Positions 7,820-14,669 of a stretch of 15,163 nt of DNA are shown here, piece by piece. Origin of the DNA: an uncultured Sphingomonadaceae bacterium (GTDB lineage: Bacteria; Pseudomonadota; Alphaproteobacteria; Sphingomonadales; Sphingomonadaceae); the NCBI GenBank assembly GCA_938003725.1, contig CALKXX010000101.1, positions 1-15,163 of the forward strand, given 5' to 3'. Position numbers and translations under genes: made by a program. Under the pieces are notes generated by a model. That model made no database searches. It saw nothing but the letters and a program-made list of their open reading frames with translations, and was not told where the DNA came from. Numbering within the stretch: the stretch's first letter is position 1; every line of letters starts with the position of its first letter.

Positions 7820-8785
7820 TTAGTTCGAAGATTCATCCATCAAGGTTACATCGTTAATCCACGACGATATATCACGCGCAACCTGCTCCGGTGTCTCTTC
7901 CATCGGCAGGTGCCCTGCATCTGGATAAATGATCAGCTTACTACCCGGAATTACAGCCTGGAACGCATTCCCATGCGATACCGGAATAACACTGTCTTGC
8001 TGGCCCCAGAGCAACAATACAGGTGACTTGATATTCCCTACCTCTTTCCATTTATCCCGTTCACGGTCAGTTGCGGCACGATCAATCGCTGCATTGCGAT
8101 TACCGGGGAAACGCAGCAATTCCCAATAGCGCGTGACCAGATCATCTGATATTTGTGCAGCATCAGCATAATTTGCTTCCAGCGACGAGCGTATCAGAGG
8201 CTTAGGTGTAATATTTGGCAAAAGCGCCTTCCCAAGCCACGTTTGAGCTAAGCGGGCGCCCAGATATAGCTCGCCTTTCTCCTCGACCTGCGCCCCTGAA
8301 CCATCAATAACGACTAGACCAAGAATACGGTCTGGCACCGCAAGTCCTGCTCGCCAAGTCAACCATCCGCCCATGCTGTTGCCGACCCAATAGGCCGAGT
8401 TGATATTGGTCGCATCCAAAATGCGTGTAATCATCTCAATATTGGCATCGGCGCTATAGTCACCCGTCAGATTTGGGCCCGTTAGTCCGTGCCCATAGAG
8501 ATCTATTGAGATCAACCGGTAGCGGTCACCCAAAAGAGCTACCAATGGTTCCCATGTTTGCAGATGGCCGTTGGAACCATGAATAAGGACAATAGGTATA
8601 CCATCGCGAACGCCTTCGTCGCGATAATGGATTTTTCCGCCAGCGCCATCATCCAAAAACTGAGAAGCCTGATTTCCATATTTCGCAATCATCTCGGCGC
8701 GGTCCGTGTCCGGTGTCCGGAAAATGAAGAATGCCGCTACTAATATCAGGAGCAATATAGCAATGACCTTAAACAATTTCTTCAT
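7820..8785 (-). CDS. Membrane-anchored alpha/beta hydrolase
   Basis: 321 residues. An N-terminal hydrophobic helix (about residues 4-22, preceded by KK) should anchor it to the inner membrane with the catalytic domain in the periplasm; no lipobox or clear signal-peptidase site follows. The oxyanion motif is HGSNG (residues 69-73), the nucleophile elbow GNSMGG has Ser137, the acid is probably Asp265 in GQQDSVIP and the base His292 in DAGHLPMEE, a complete triad. The cap region is short. AGGA about nine bases upstream supports the ATG at 8785. The small CxxC gene follows at five bases spacing. Substrate unknown; relatives include esterases, epoxide hydrolases and C-C bond hydrolases. Confidence 0.92.
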   Translation of the reverse strand: MKKLFKVIAILLLILVAAFFIFRTPDTDRAEMIAKYGNQASQFLDDGAGGKIHYRDEGVRDGIPIVLIHGSNGHLQTWEPLVALLGDRYRLISIDLYGHGLTGPNLTGDYSADANIEMITRILDATNINSAYWVGNSMGGWLTWRAGLAVPDRILGLVVIDGSGAQVEEKGELYLGARLAQTWLGKALLPNITPKPLIRSSLEANYADAAQISDDLVTRYWELLRFPGNRNAAIDRAATDRERDKWKEVGNIKSPVLLLWGQQDSVIPVSHGNAFQAVIPGSKLIIYPDAGHLPMEETPEQVARDISSWINDVTLMDESSN

Positions 8786-8814
8786 GATGGAGTCCTTTTC
8801 CCGACATCAGATAC

Positions 8815-8850
8815 AAAAAAAGGGCGGAAGTGCAAATGCCATCCCGCCCT
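8815..8850 (-). terminator. Intrinsic terminator of the cold-shock gene
   Basis: Read on the minus strand, AGGGCGG (8850-8844) pairs perfectly with CCGCCCT (8827-8821) across a 16-base loop and is followed by a run of seven T (8821-8815, including the last stem base). It begins 21 bases after the csp stop and ends before the alpha/beta hydrolase start, separating the two transcripts. Confidence 0.85.
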
Positions 8851-8870
8851 TCAAATTTTTGTTTGTCGGC

Positions 8871-9077
8871 TTAAGCCTGCTGAAGGTTTACCGCAGCTTT
8901 TTTGCCGTTATTGCCGGTTTCAACATCATAAGTGATGCGCTGCTCTTTTTCCAGAGTCTGCATACCAGCAGCCTGAACCGCCGTAATGTGAACAAAGCTG
9001 TCATCGCCGCCATCTTCCGGAGCGATAAAACCATAGCCTTTGTCGGCGTTGAAAAATTTTACGGTGCCTGTAGGCAT
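8871..9077 (-). CDS. Cold-shock domain protein (CspA family)
   Basis: 68-residue single-stranded nucleic-acid-binding protein, an OB-fold RNA chaperone. RNP1 is KGYGFIAP (residues 13-20) and RNP2 is FVHIT (28-32), with the aromatic patch intact; the start MPTGTVKFFN is the family consensus. The frame extends upstream to 9134, but ATG 9077 is chosen because AGGA (9086-9089) lies eight bases before it and the family begins there. The C-terminus ends at ..AAVNLQQA as in alphaproteobacterial homologues. A strong terminator follows, so the gene is monocistronic. Confidence 0.95.
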   Translation of the reverse strand: MPTGTVKFFNADKGYGFIAPEDGGDDSFVHITAVQAAGMQTLEKEQRITYDVETGNNGKKAAVNLQQA

Positions 9078-9321
9078 ATTCTTATTCCTATTCATAACAT
9101 ATTTATGCTCGACCACGCGGTATTGCGCGATCAAGCGGGTTGGCCAACTTCGAGAAAAGGGAAAAAGAGTATGCGCAGCCGTTAGGAGCGCTAAAACAAG
9201 ATTTCGTCGAGACGCGATTGATTAGCTGACAGGCCCATAGCAGCCTAATTCCAACTAAGCAAACACAGCAAGCTATGAGCCAAATAGTTTGCGGCAATCC
9301 GATTTTGTGCAATATGAAACT
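9078..9321. other. Divergent intergenic region, csp leader and lipoprotein promoter
   Basis: 244 bases with no credible gene. It holds the leader of the minus-strand csp gene and the promoter of the plus-strand lipoprotein gene. Cold-shock genes often have long structured leaders, and the space here would allow one, but I see no conserved cold box or convincing promoter hexamers by eye. Apparent reading frames through it lack family resemblance. Confidence 0.5.
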
Positions 9322-9954
9322 ATGATAAAAAAATACCTCATACCGATGGCCATTGCCCTTTCTCTTGCCGGTTGCGATCCGGCGCGTCAGCCCGCTCCTG
9401 AGATTTCAGCACAAGACATATATTTTGAACGCTTGTCTCTGCTTTGCGGCAAAGCTTATGCCGGACAGCTGGTCTCCGATCAGGATGCGGACAGTGCGAT
9501 GATCGGGAAACCAATGATCATGCATGTAAGTGATTGCAGTTTAAATGAAATCCAGATTCCTTTCCATATTGCCGAAGAAAATGGTGAATGGAACCGATCA
9601 CGCACTTGGAAAATCAGCCGCAACAAAGACGGCTTGCGATTAAAGCACCGCCATCGTCATCAAGATGGCTCCCTCGATGACGTTACCAACTATGGCGGTG
9701 ACACAGCAAATGAAGGCACTGAGGACCGGCAAGAATTTCTCGTCGATCAAGAATCCATTGATATGTTTAGAAAGGCTGGTTTGGATCAATCAGTCACGAA
9801 CGTCTGGGCTGTGGAAATCAGTGCGCCAGGAAAGAATGACGCCCGGTTTTCCTATGAGTTAAAGCGTCCCAAAGAAGCTGACGATCGATTTTTCCGTGTG
9901 GAGTTTGATCTGTCAAAGCCAGTTGATCCGCCTCCGCCGCCGTGGGGGGATTGA
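9322..9954 (+). CDS. Lipoprotein of an unnamed secreted family
   Basis: 210 residues. MIKKYLIPMAIALSLAGC is a lipoprotein signal with Cys18 after LAG, so the mature protein is predicted to be acylated. The mature domain has CGKAYAGQLVSDQDAD, MIMHVSDCS, a conserved RSRTW motif, LRLKHRHRHQDGS with several His, YGGDTANEGT and RFFRVEFDLSKPV, ending in a Pro-rich PPPPPWGD tail. I recall this arrangement from uncharacterised secreted bacterial proteins but no function is known. The His-rich segment (KHRHRHQDG) could bind a metal; that is speculation. The frame opens at 9289, but the ATG at 9322 gives the signal peptide its proper N-terminus. No clear Shine-Dalgarno. Confidence 0.85.
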   Translation: MIKKYLIPMAIALSLAGCDPARQPAPEISAQDIYFERLSLLCGKAYAGQLVSDQDADSAMIGKPMIMHVSDCSLNEIQIPFHIAEENGEWNRSRTWKISRNKDGLRLKHRHRHQDGSLDDVTNYGGDTANEGTEDRQEFLVDQESIDMFRKAGLDQSVTNVWAVEISAPGKNDARFSYELKRPKEADDRFFRVEFDLSKPVDPPPPPWGD

Positions 9955-10071
9955 TAGCAAAATACGGCACCGTAGCGGTTTGCACTATACCCTATATCAC
10001 GACATATCGATCCGCTATCTCATGTAATATCTCAACACCGGGTCACATCAAGGAAGAGTAGCACTGGAAAA

Positions 10072-10491
10072 ATGAAGCCTATTGAAAGCCAGTGGCGTCG
10101 GGGATTTCGAGTTTTGCTAGCAATCTTTTACTTGATTGCCGGCATTGCACATATCCGCTCGCCAGCCGGCTTTTTGGCGATCACGCCGAATTGGGTACCA
10201 TATCCCGAACAAGTCGTCCTGTTCACTGGTGTCGCCGAAATAGTTGGTGCGATCGGCCTTATGATCTCACCTAAGGTTGTACCTCGCATGCGCCAAGCCG
10301 CGGGGATCGGATTGGCACTTTATGCGCTTTGCGTTTACCCCGCCAATATCAATCATGCGCTTAACAATATCGCAATTGGCGGAGAGACAGCAAGCTGGAT
10401 TTATCATGGTCCCCGATTGCTATTGCAACCGGTATTCATTTGGTGGGCACTTGTTTCAGGCGGTGTCATTCATTGGCCATTTCGAAGATAA
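10072..10491 (+). CDS. DoxX-type four-helix membrane protein
   Basis: 139 residues with four predicted membrane helices (about residues 11-29, 46-65, 75-93 and 109-132). The first helix segment FYLIAGIAHIRSPAGFLAI and the second GVAEIVGAIGLM carry the pattern typical of the DoxX/DoxD-like superfamily, whose members are linked to quinone or thiol redox chemistry in a few cases. ATG 10072 has AGGAAGAG (10051-10058) 13 bases upstream and TGGAAA nearer. It is 117 bases after the lipoprotein gene and probably has its own promoter. Specific role unknown. Confidence 0.85.
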   Translation: MKPIESQWRRGFRVLLAIFYLIAGIAHIRSPAGFLAITPNWVPYPEQVVLFTGVAEIVGAIGLMISPKVVPRMRQAAGIGLALYALCVYPANINHALNNIAIGGETASWIYHGPRLLLQPVFIWWALVSGGVIHWPFRR

Positions 10492-10515
10492 CATATCTGT
10501 TACCTTGTCTGACCT

Positions 10516-10557
10516 GGATCGTTCCAGCACTCATTTGATCGATGATATGGAACGTCC
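10516..10557. repeat. Bulged inverted repeat between doxX-type gene and S41 gene
   Basis: GGA-T-CGTTCCA (10516-10526) pairs with TGGAACGTCC (10548-10557): ten base pairs with a single bulged T, around a 21-base loop that itself contains the palindrome ATCGAT. It lies 24 bases after the DoxX stop and about 145 bases ahead of the S41 start. There is no T-run, so it is not a standard intrinsic terminator; it may be an mRNA hairpin or an operator. Confidence 0.4.
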
Positions 10558-10702
10558 GCATTTCGGAGCGCCAGCATCCGTTTGTCCTGTCCTCGATGTT
10601 TCACTGTTTTACACCGCCCCTCATATCCGGTTAAGCTGGAACTCGTTAGGAAATCGACATAGGGGACGGACTGTATCGGTCCAATATCGAGTGGTTATAG
10701 TC

Positions 10703-12172
10703 ATGCGGAATAGGGGAATTTTTCAGCGTACTGGATCGGCACTGGCCGCAATGGCGCTGTTGAGCGCGTGCGGCGGTGGTGGCGGATCGAGCAATAGCAA
10801 TGTTAGTTTGCCAACGTCTGCGAACGGCGGCACGCCCACACCGACGCCAAGCAGCGCCTGTTCACTGCGTGCCCGGCAAGACTGGGTCGCGGCCCAAATG
10901 GACACGTGGTATCTGTTTCCAGAGACTCTCCCTGCCAATCTCAATCCTGCAGCTTTTTCATCGGTACAAACTTATCTCGACGGCTTGACCGAGACTGCGC
11001 GCAATCAGGGACGAGACCGTTTCTTTACCTTCATCACTTCGATCGCTGATGAAAATGCATTTCTTCAATCCGGAGCGACAGCAGGTTTTGGTATCCGCCT
11101 TAGCTATGACACGGATCAATCGCGGCTGTTCGTTGTCGAGGCTTTTGAAAATGCTCCCGCTTTTGCTGCCGGACTAGATCGAGGCAGTGAGATAACCGGC
11201 ATCGGCACGGCAACCAACAATATACAGAGCGTAACCAGTCTGTTTGCCCAAGGCGGTTCTTCGGCTGTCAGCGATGCATTGGGACCGTCAACATCTGGCA
11301 CATCCCGCGTGCTGCGCTTCACCGATGCAGCAGGGACAGAGATGACAACGACCGTCACCAAAGCCACCTTTAGTATTCGTCCGCTTTCCACCCGTTATGG
11401 TGTCAGAATTATCGAGGATCGCGGCCGCAAGATAGGCTATCTCAATCTGCGGACTTTTATCAATAGCGCCGATTCTCAGCTGCGCGATGCCTTTGGTCAG
11501 TTTCGTGCAGAGGGTGTAACTGAACTGATCGTAGATTTCCGCTATAATGGAGGCGGCTTAGTCGCAACCGCGGACCTGATGGGGGATTTGATGGGGCGCG
11601 GCCGCTTTGCCTCTGATACATGGTCGATCACGCGCTATCGCCCCAGTCGTTCGAACAATGATGAAACTCGCAACTTCCAGAGCGAAGCGCAATCGATCGC
11701 ACCGACAAAAATCGCCTTCATCGGTACCGGCGGGACTGCTTCGGCGAGCGAGTTGGTGATCAATTCGATGAAGTCTTATCTAGACGCCGATATCGCGCTG
11801 ATCGGAACGGACACATTTGGCAAACCTGTGGGTCAGATTGGTCTTGACCGGGCACAATGTGATGATCGGTTGCGCGTTGTGGCTTTCGCCAAACAGAATG
11901 CCGATGGCGAAGGTGACTACTACGACGGACTTGCCAATACCCTGCCCCGCACTTGCCGCGCCGATGATGATTTTGCCACACCGCTGGGCGATCCCGCGGA
12001 ATCATCAGTCGCGCAGGCGCTAGATTTTCTGGCGGGAGAAAGCTGCACACCTATCGCTCCGGCCGGCGCCAAAGTCAGTCGCGGCGGCCAGGTTGCCGCC
12101 AATATAGAACGACAACTGCTTATGCCCAATGCACCCAATCCGGCCCAGCGCGAGGTTCCCGGAACATTCTAG
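10703..12172 (+). CDS. S41 family peptidase lipoprotein (C-terminal processing protease type)
   Basis: 489 residues. The N-terminus has a lipoprotein signal with LLSAC (Cys23), then a Gly/Ser and Pro/Thr-rich linker to about residue 52. An N-terminal helical domain (with QMDTWYLFPETLP) is followed by a PDZ-like domain (about 120-185, containing GFGIRLSYDTD and FAAGLDRGSEI) and the S41 core from about 235, with GYLNLRTF, VDFRYNGGG, and TASASE. Ser349 and Lys374 (GTDTFGKPVGQ) form the Ser-Lys dyad with the 25-residue spacing of Prc. The frame is open upstream to 10277, but that extension overlaps the DoxX gene and hides the signal peptide, so ATG 10703 is chosen; a GAGTGG lies eight bases ahead. 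Confidence 0.93.
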   Translation: MRNRGIFQRTGSALAAMALLSACGGGGGSSNSNVSLPTSANGGTPTPTPSSACSLRARQDWVAAQMDTWYLFPETLPANLNPAAFSSVQTYLDGLTETARNQGRDRFFTFITSIADENAFLQSGATAGFGIRLSYDTDQSRLFVVEAFENAPAFAAGLDRGSEITGIGTATNNIQSVTSLFAQGGSSAVSDALGPSTSGTSRVLRFTDAAGTEMTTTVTKATFSIRPLSTRYGVRIIEDRGRKIGYLNLRTFINSADSQLRDAFGQFRAEGVTELIVDFRYNGGGLVATADLMGDLMGRGRFASDTWSITRYRPSRSNNDETRNFQSEAQSIAPTKIAFIGTGGTASASELVINSMKSYLDADIALIGTDTFGKPVGQIGLDRAQCDDRLRVVAFAKQNADGEGDYYDGLANTLPRTCRADDDFATPLGDPAESSVAQALDFLAGESCTPIAPAGAKVSRGGQVAANIERQLLMPNAPNPAQREVPGTF

Positions 12173-12185
12173 CGCTATTGATAAT

Positions 12186-12629
12186 ATGAACACAGATGAC
12201 CAAAATCTGATGGAGGCAAGTCTGCTCACACTGGCGGATCGCGACCATGGGATGCCGCAGGAATTGTTCGAAAAATTCATTGCGGACCATCCGCAATATG
12301 CTCCCTTATTTCTCAACCCAGAGGCAGCGCGTGACCGGATGACGCGCGAAACGCTAGAGGTGATGTTGGGGCAAGCTGCTGGCGAATGGTGGGTCGACCA
12401 CACCGTTGTAAATTTCATCGATCTGCATAAAAACTATGCCGACTTTTCACCTCAAGACTATGCAGCCTGGTTCGCTCTGGTAATTAACACCATGGCCGCA
12501 CGGGCCGGAGACAGTTGGCCAGAAAAAGCAAGCGCGGCCTGGCAACGGCAGGCGGATATGCTAGTCGAAAAAGTAGCTGCAACGGAGGCTGTTACCGGCA
12601 CCGCGCAGCAGCAGCCTTTGCCATCCTAA
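12186..12629 (+). CDS. Divergent single-domain globin
   Basis: 147 residues, all-helical. Aligned by eye to bacterial globins, HPQYAPLF supplies the CD1 Phe (Phe42) and FIDLHKNY the proximal F8 His (His81); Vitreoscilla haemoglobin has Phe43 and His85, so the spacing fits. The following stretch FSPQDYAAWFALVINTM and Trp111 match the G helix and the conserved DxW before helix H. Heme binding is therefore plausible, but the distal pocket is unusual (Arg50, Met51 or Thr52 near E7) and the protein may be a sensor or scavenger rather than an oxygen store. The ATG at 12186 lies 13 bases after the S41 stop; the frame runs back to 12129 but without homology. Overlaps the GNAT stop by four bases. Confidence 0.72.
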   Translation: MNTDDQNLMEASLLTLADRDHGMPQELFEKFIADHPQYAPLFLNPEAARDRMTRETLEVMLGQAAGEWWVDHTVVNFIDLHKNYADFSPQDYAAWFALVINTMAARAGDSWPEKASAAWQRQADMLVEKVAATEAVTGTAQQQPLPS

Positions 12630-13126
12630 CCATGGAACAATGGATGAAAACTTATAATGGTATTGGGCGCCGAAACCCTTAGCGGTAATATCTGATAATA
12701 TTCGGCAGGCTCGCCCTCGGGACATAAGTGCGAGAATATTTTAAAGCCAAAGCGGCTATAGTAAACAGGATCGCCAACAAGCACGCATCCAGCAGCACCC
12801 CGATCGCGTAGCATCGAGATACCCTCGTTGATCAATTGACTACCGATATGCTTGTGCTGCAGCTCTGGTTCGACAGCGACTGGGCCAAGCGCATACCATC
12901 CCGCCGACCGATCAGCCGCAAAAGCTTCGCTAAACGTCAACTGACCAACCAGTTTTTTATCCTGCTCGGCCACAAGTGAGATTGCCAGAGCGCCAGCATC
13001 CCGCAGTCGGTCAATCAAGTCCGGTTCGTCGCCATCCGAAAACGGCATGGTGGCAAAGGCCCGTTTGGTGATATCATGGATGGCGGCGTAGTCGGACCGG
13101 GTTTCCGGGCGGATGATCGGGTTCAT
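12626..13126 (-). CDS. GNAT N-acetyltransferase, YhbS-like
   Basis: 166 residues of the GCN5-related acetyltransferase fold, using acetyl-CoA to acetylate an amine of unknown identity. Motif A is visible at residues 82-99 (PVAVEPELQHKHIGSQLI, with the Q/HxxxIG pyrophosphate loop), followed by GVLVGDPVYYSRFGF-like residues (CVLVGDPVYYSRFGF) typical of YhbS relatives. ATG 13126 has GGAAG about ten bases upstream. It starts one base after the thioesterase stop, so is the third gene of a coupled minus-strand unit. Its own stop overlaps that of the globin gene, tail to tail. Confidence 0.9.
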   Translation of the reverse strand: MNPIIRPETRSDYAAIHDITKRAFATMPFSDGDEPDLIDRLRDAGALAISLVAEQDKKLVGQLTFSEAFAADRSAGWYALGPVAVEPELQHKHIGSQLINEGISMLRDRGAAGCVLVGDPVYYSRFGFKIFSHLCPEGEPAEYYQILPLRVSAPNTIISFHPLFHG

Positions 13127-13127
13127 T

Positions 13128-13577
13128 CTAGCTTTTCTTCCAGTTATGCGAGAGCAGTTTCACCGTCACCCGGCCTGTGGCGACATGCACCCGATCTGCA
13201 TCATGCATCGGAAATTCGGCAATATATCCAGCGCTCCCCTTGCGTTCCAGATCGGTCAGGAGGCCTGTTATCTCAGCTTCCGACAAGCGATATTCGGCGG
13301 TGACGTCGCTCGCTGCCGGTTTGTGGAAATCGACGTAAATATCTTTCAGGATCGGAAAGAAGCGCGCATTGTCGAGCACAGAAATCCCCGGGATTGCAGC
13401 GACGGCCTCCGCCAGCACCGTATAGGCACCCATATAAAGAACCCCGACATGGTTTTCATTCCCTGACAACGGCATCAGCAAATGCGCATGACCACGACTT
13501 TCCTTCAACCGTTTCATGCCGGTCCGCTCTACAAATTCGACGCGATATTCGGGTTTTGGCATTGCGACATCTGTCAT
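13128..13577 (-). CDS. Hotdog-fold thioesterase-like protein (DUF4442/PaaI type)
   Basis: 149 residues. The hotdog helix is visible at NENHVGVLYMGAYTVLAEAV (residues 40-59), where Asn42 and Glu57 occupy positions typical of acyl-CoA thioesterases, followed by strand-rich sequence (IYVDFHKPAASDVTAEYRLS, HVATGRVTVKLL). It may hydrolyse an acyl-CoA, though DUF4442 members include uncharacterised proteins. Its ATG overlaps the TGA of the BKACE gene by four bases (13574-13577), and it stops one base before the GNAT start, so translation is coupled on both sides. A product-releasing thioesterase paired with a CoA-linked enzyme fits this context. Confidence 0.85.
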   Translation of the reverse strand: MTDVAMPKPEYRVEFVERTGMKRLKESRGHAHLLMPLSGNENHVGVLYMGAYTVLAEAVAAIPGISVLDNARFFPILKDIYVDFHKPAASDVTAEYRLSEAEITGLLTDLERKGSAGYIAEFPMHDADRVHVATGRVTVKLLSHNWKKS

Positions 13578-14512
13578 TGCATTTGCTCCTTTACTTTGCT
13601 CGCGAACGCCACCGGATAGGTCGGCAGGTTCATGATCTGTGCGGCTTCCGCCGGTGTTGCGACCGGCCGCCCCAACTTGTTCGCCAGTTCCACAACCTCC
13701 TGTACCAACTCCGCATTGCCAGGCGTACGCGGACCGCCATAAGGTTCGATCCCGACTTGCACATGGCCGCCCCGTTTGATCGCTTCTTCAGCAAGGCCGC
13801 AGCCTACGCAATCATCTCCAAAGGCAGAAACCGACCAGGGCAGATTGCTGCCCTCAACCATCTCCAAATACGCCTCCAGCGCTTTCGCGGTTGGCGGCAA
13901 CCCGAATGACATCGCGTTCGACCCAAAATAGAATTTTAATATTCCTCCCGGTGGAAGGCGTCCTGCCCGGTGCAGCGCCATGATGAATTTGACAAAGCCC
14001 GGTTCGAAGATCGAAATGCTCATACCCAGTTTCAAGCGGCGGCAGGCCTCAACATAATAGTGGCTGTCATGGGCATCGTTGCGATAAACCATCTGTGTCG
14101 CAGTGAACACCCCGTCCTCTCCGGGCATGGACACGCTAAAGCTGCCCGGATCGCAAAGCCCCTGTGCAATCAAGCCTTCTTCGGCCATCGCTTCGATATG
14201 GGCAAAGCGTTCCTCTACGGGGACACCGCCGGGCGGATCAGCGGGCATGGTCGGTGTCAAAATTGCATCAGGGCGAAGTTTCAACAATTTCCGCCATGGC
14301 CGGGCATATTCCTCTGCATCCATAATGCCGGTTTTCCCAAAAACAGGGTCCCGCGTATGATTATGCACCAGAGCCGCACCCGCCTCCATACATTCGACCG
14401 CCTGAGCAACAATATCGTCATCGTCATAGGGGACATTGGGGTTCTGCTCCGGTTTGACGGAACCGTTTAACGAGACTTCGATGATCAGGGGTATGTCAAG
14501 GGATTGGGTCAT
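13574..14512 (-). CDS. BKACE (DUF849) family beta-keto acid cleavage enzyme, divergent active site
   Basis: 312-residue TIM-barrel zinc enzyme. BKACE members react a beta-keto acid with acetyl-CoA to give acetoacetate and a new acyl-CoA; the founding member is 3-keto-5-aminohexanoate cleavage enzyme (Kce). Visible: Glu12 in IIEVSLNGS, the zinc His pair in VHNHTRDP (His50, His52), TPTMP at 86-90, and GGHVQVGIEPY with the third zinc ligand Glu256. From memory Kce has Arg226 and Asp231 around Glu230 (motif RVGxED); here these align with Gln252 and Pro257, so two active-site residues differ. The protein is either a distinct subgroup with another substrate or a non-canonical enzyme. ATG 14512 has no clear ribosome site. 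First gene of a three-gene coupled unit. Confidence 0.9.
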   Translation of the reverse strand: MTQSLDIPLIIEVSLNGSVKPEQNPNVPYDDDDIVAQAVECMEAGAALVHNHTRDPVFGKTGIMDAEEYARPWRKLLKLRPDAILTPTMPADPPGGVPVEERFAHIEAMAEEGLIAQGLCDPGSFSVSMPGEDGVFTATQMVYRNDAHDSHYYVEACRRLKLGMSISIFEPGFVKFIMALHRAGRLPPGGILKFYFGSNAMSFGLPPTAKALEAYLEMVEGSNLPWSVSAFGDDCVGCGLAEEAIKRGGHVQVGIEPYGGPRTPGNAELVQEVVELANKLGRPVATPAEAAQIMNLPTYPVAFASKVKEQMQ

Positions 14513-14599
14513 CGGCGCAGGCTAGCACAAAATCCTCATCATGCTGAATTTGATTTAACATCCAAAGCCCCGTACTCTGAAACTTGTGCTTATCGCTCC

Positions 14600-14626
14600 G
14601 GATGCCGGGTCGAAACCGGGACAACG
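14600..14626. repeat. Degenerate alphaproteobacterial intergenic palindromic repeat
   Basis: The 27 bases from 14600 run GGATGCCGGG, a TCGAAA centre, and CCGGGACAACG. They closely match the repeat I recall from many alphaproteobacterial intergenic regions, of the form GGATCCCGGG, TCAAGC, CCGGGATGACG. The palindrome is partly decayed: one arm has G for C and the TGA near the end reads CAA. It lies beyond the stop of the HTH-like gene and upstream of the BKACE gene. One copy only is visible in the window. Confidence 0.45.
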
Positions 14627-14642
14627 AATGCCGTCCTGTTCA

Positions 14643-14669
14643 CACGGAAGCCAGCTTTTATTTTCCGTG
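14643..14669. repeat. Inverted repeat CACGGAA-N13-TTCCGTG at the HTH-like gene's stop
   Basis: CACGGAA (14643-14649) and TTCCGTG (14663-14669) are perfect complements with a 13-base loop that contains the TAA (14658-14660) of the minus-strand gene. No T-run follows on either strand, so it is not a classical terminator, but it may stabilise or end that mRNA. Confidence 0.35.

Noticed and set aside
9078..9134. 19-residue N-terminal extension of the cold-shock protein
   Set aside because: The family starts at MPTGTVKFF, and a good ribosome site lies eight bases before ATG 9077.
8706..9185. Plus-strand 159-codon frame across csp
   Set aside because: It is antisense to a clear csp gene and its terminator, with no recognisable domain.
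10277..10702. Long N-terminal extension of the S41 peptidase frame
   Set aside because: It overlaps the DoxX gene in another frame, has no family resemblance, and would bury the lipoprotein signal peptide that begins at 10703.
13394..14470. Plus-strand frames opposite the BKACE and thioesterase genes
   Set aside because: They mirror coding bias on the other strand and show no family features.
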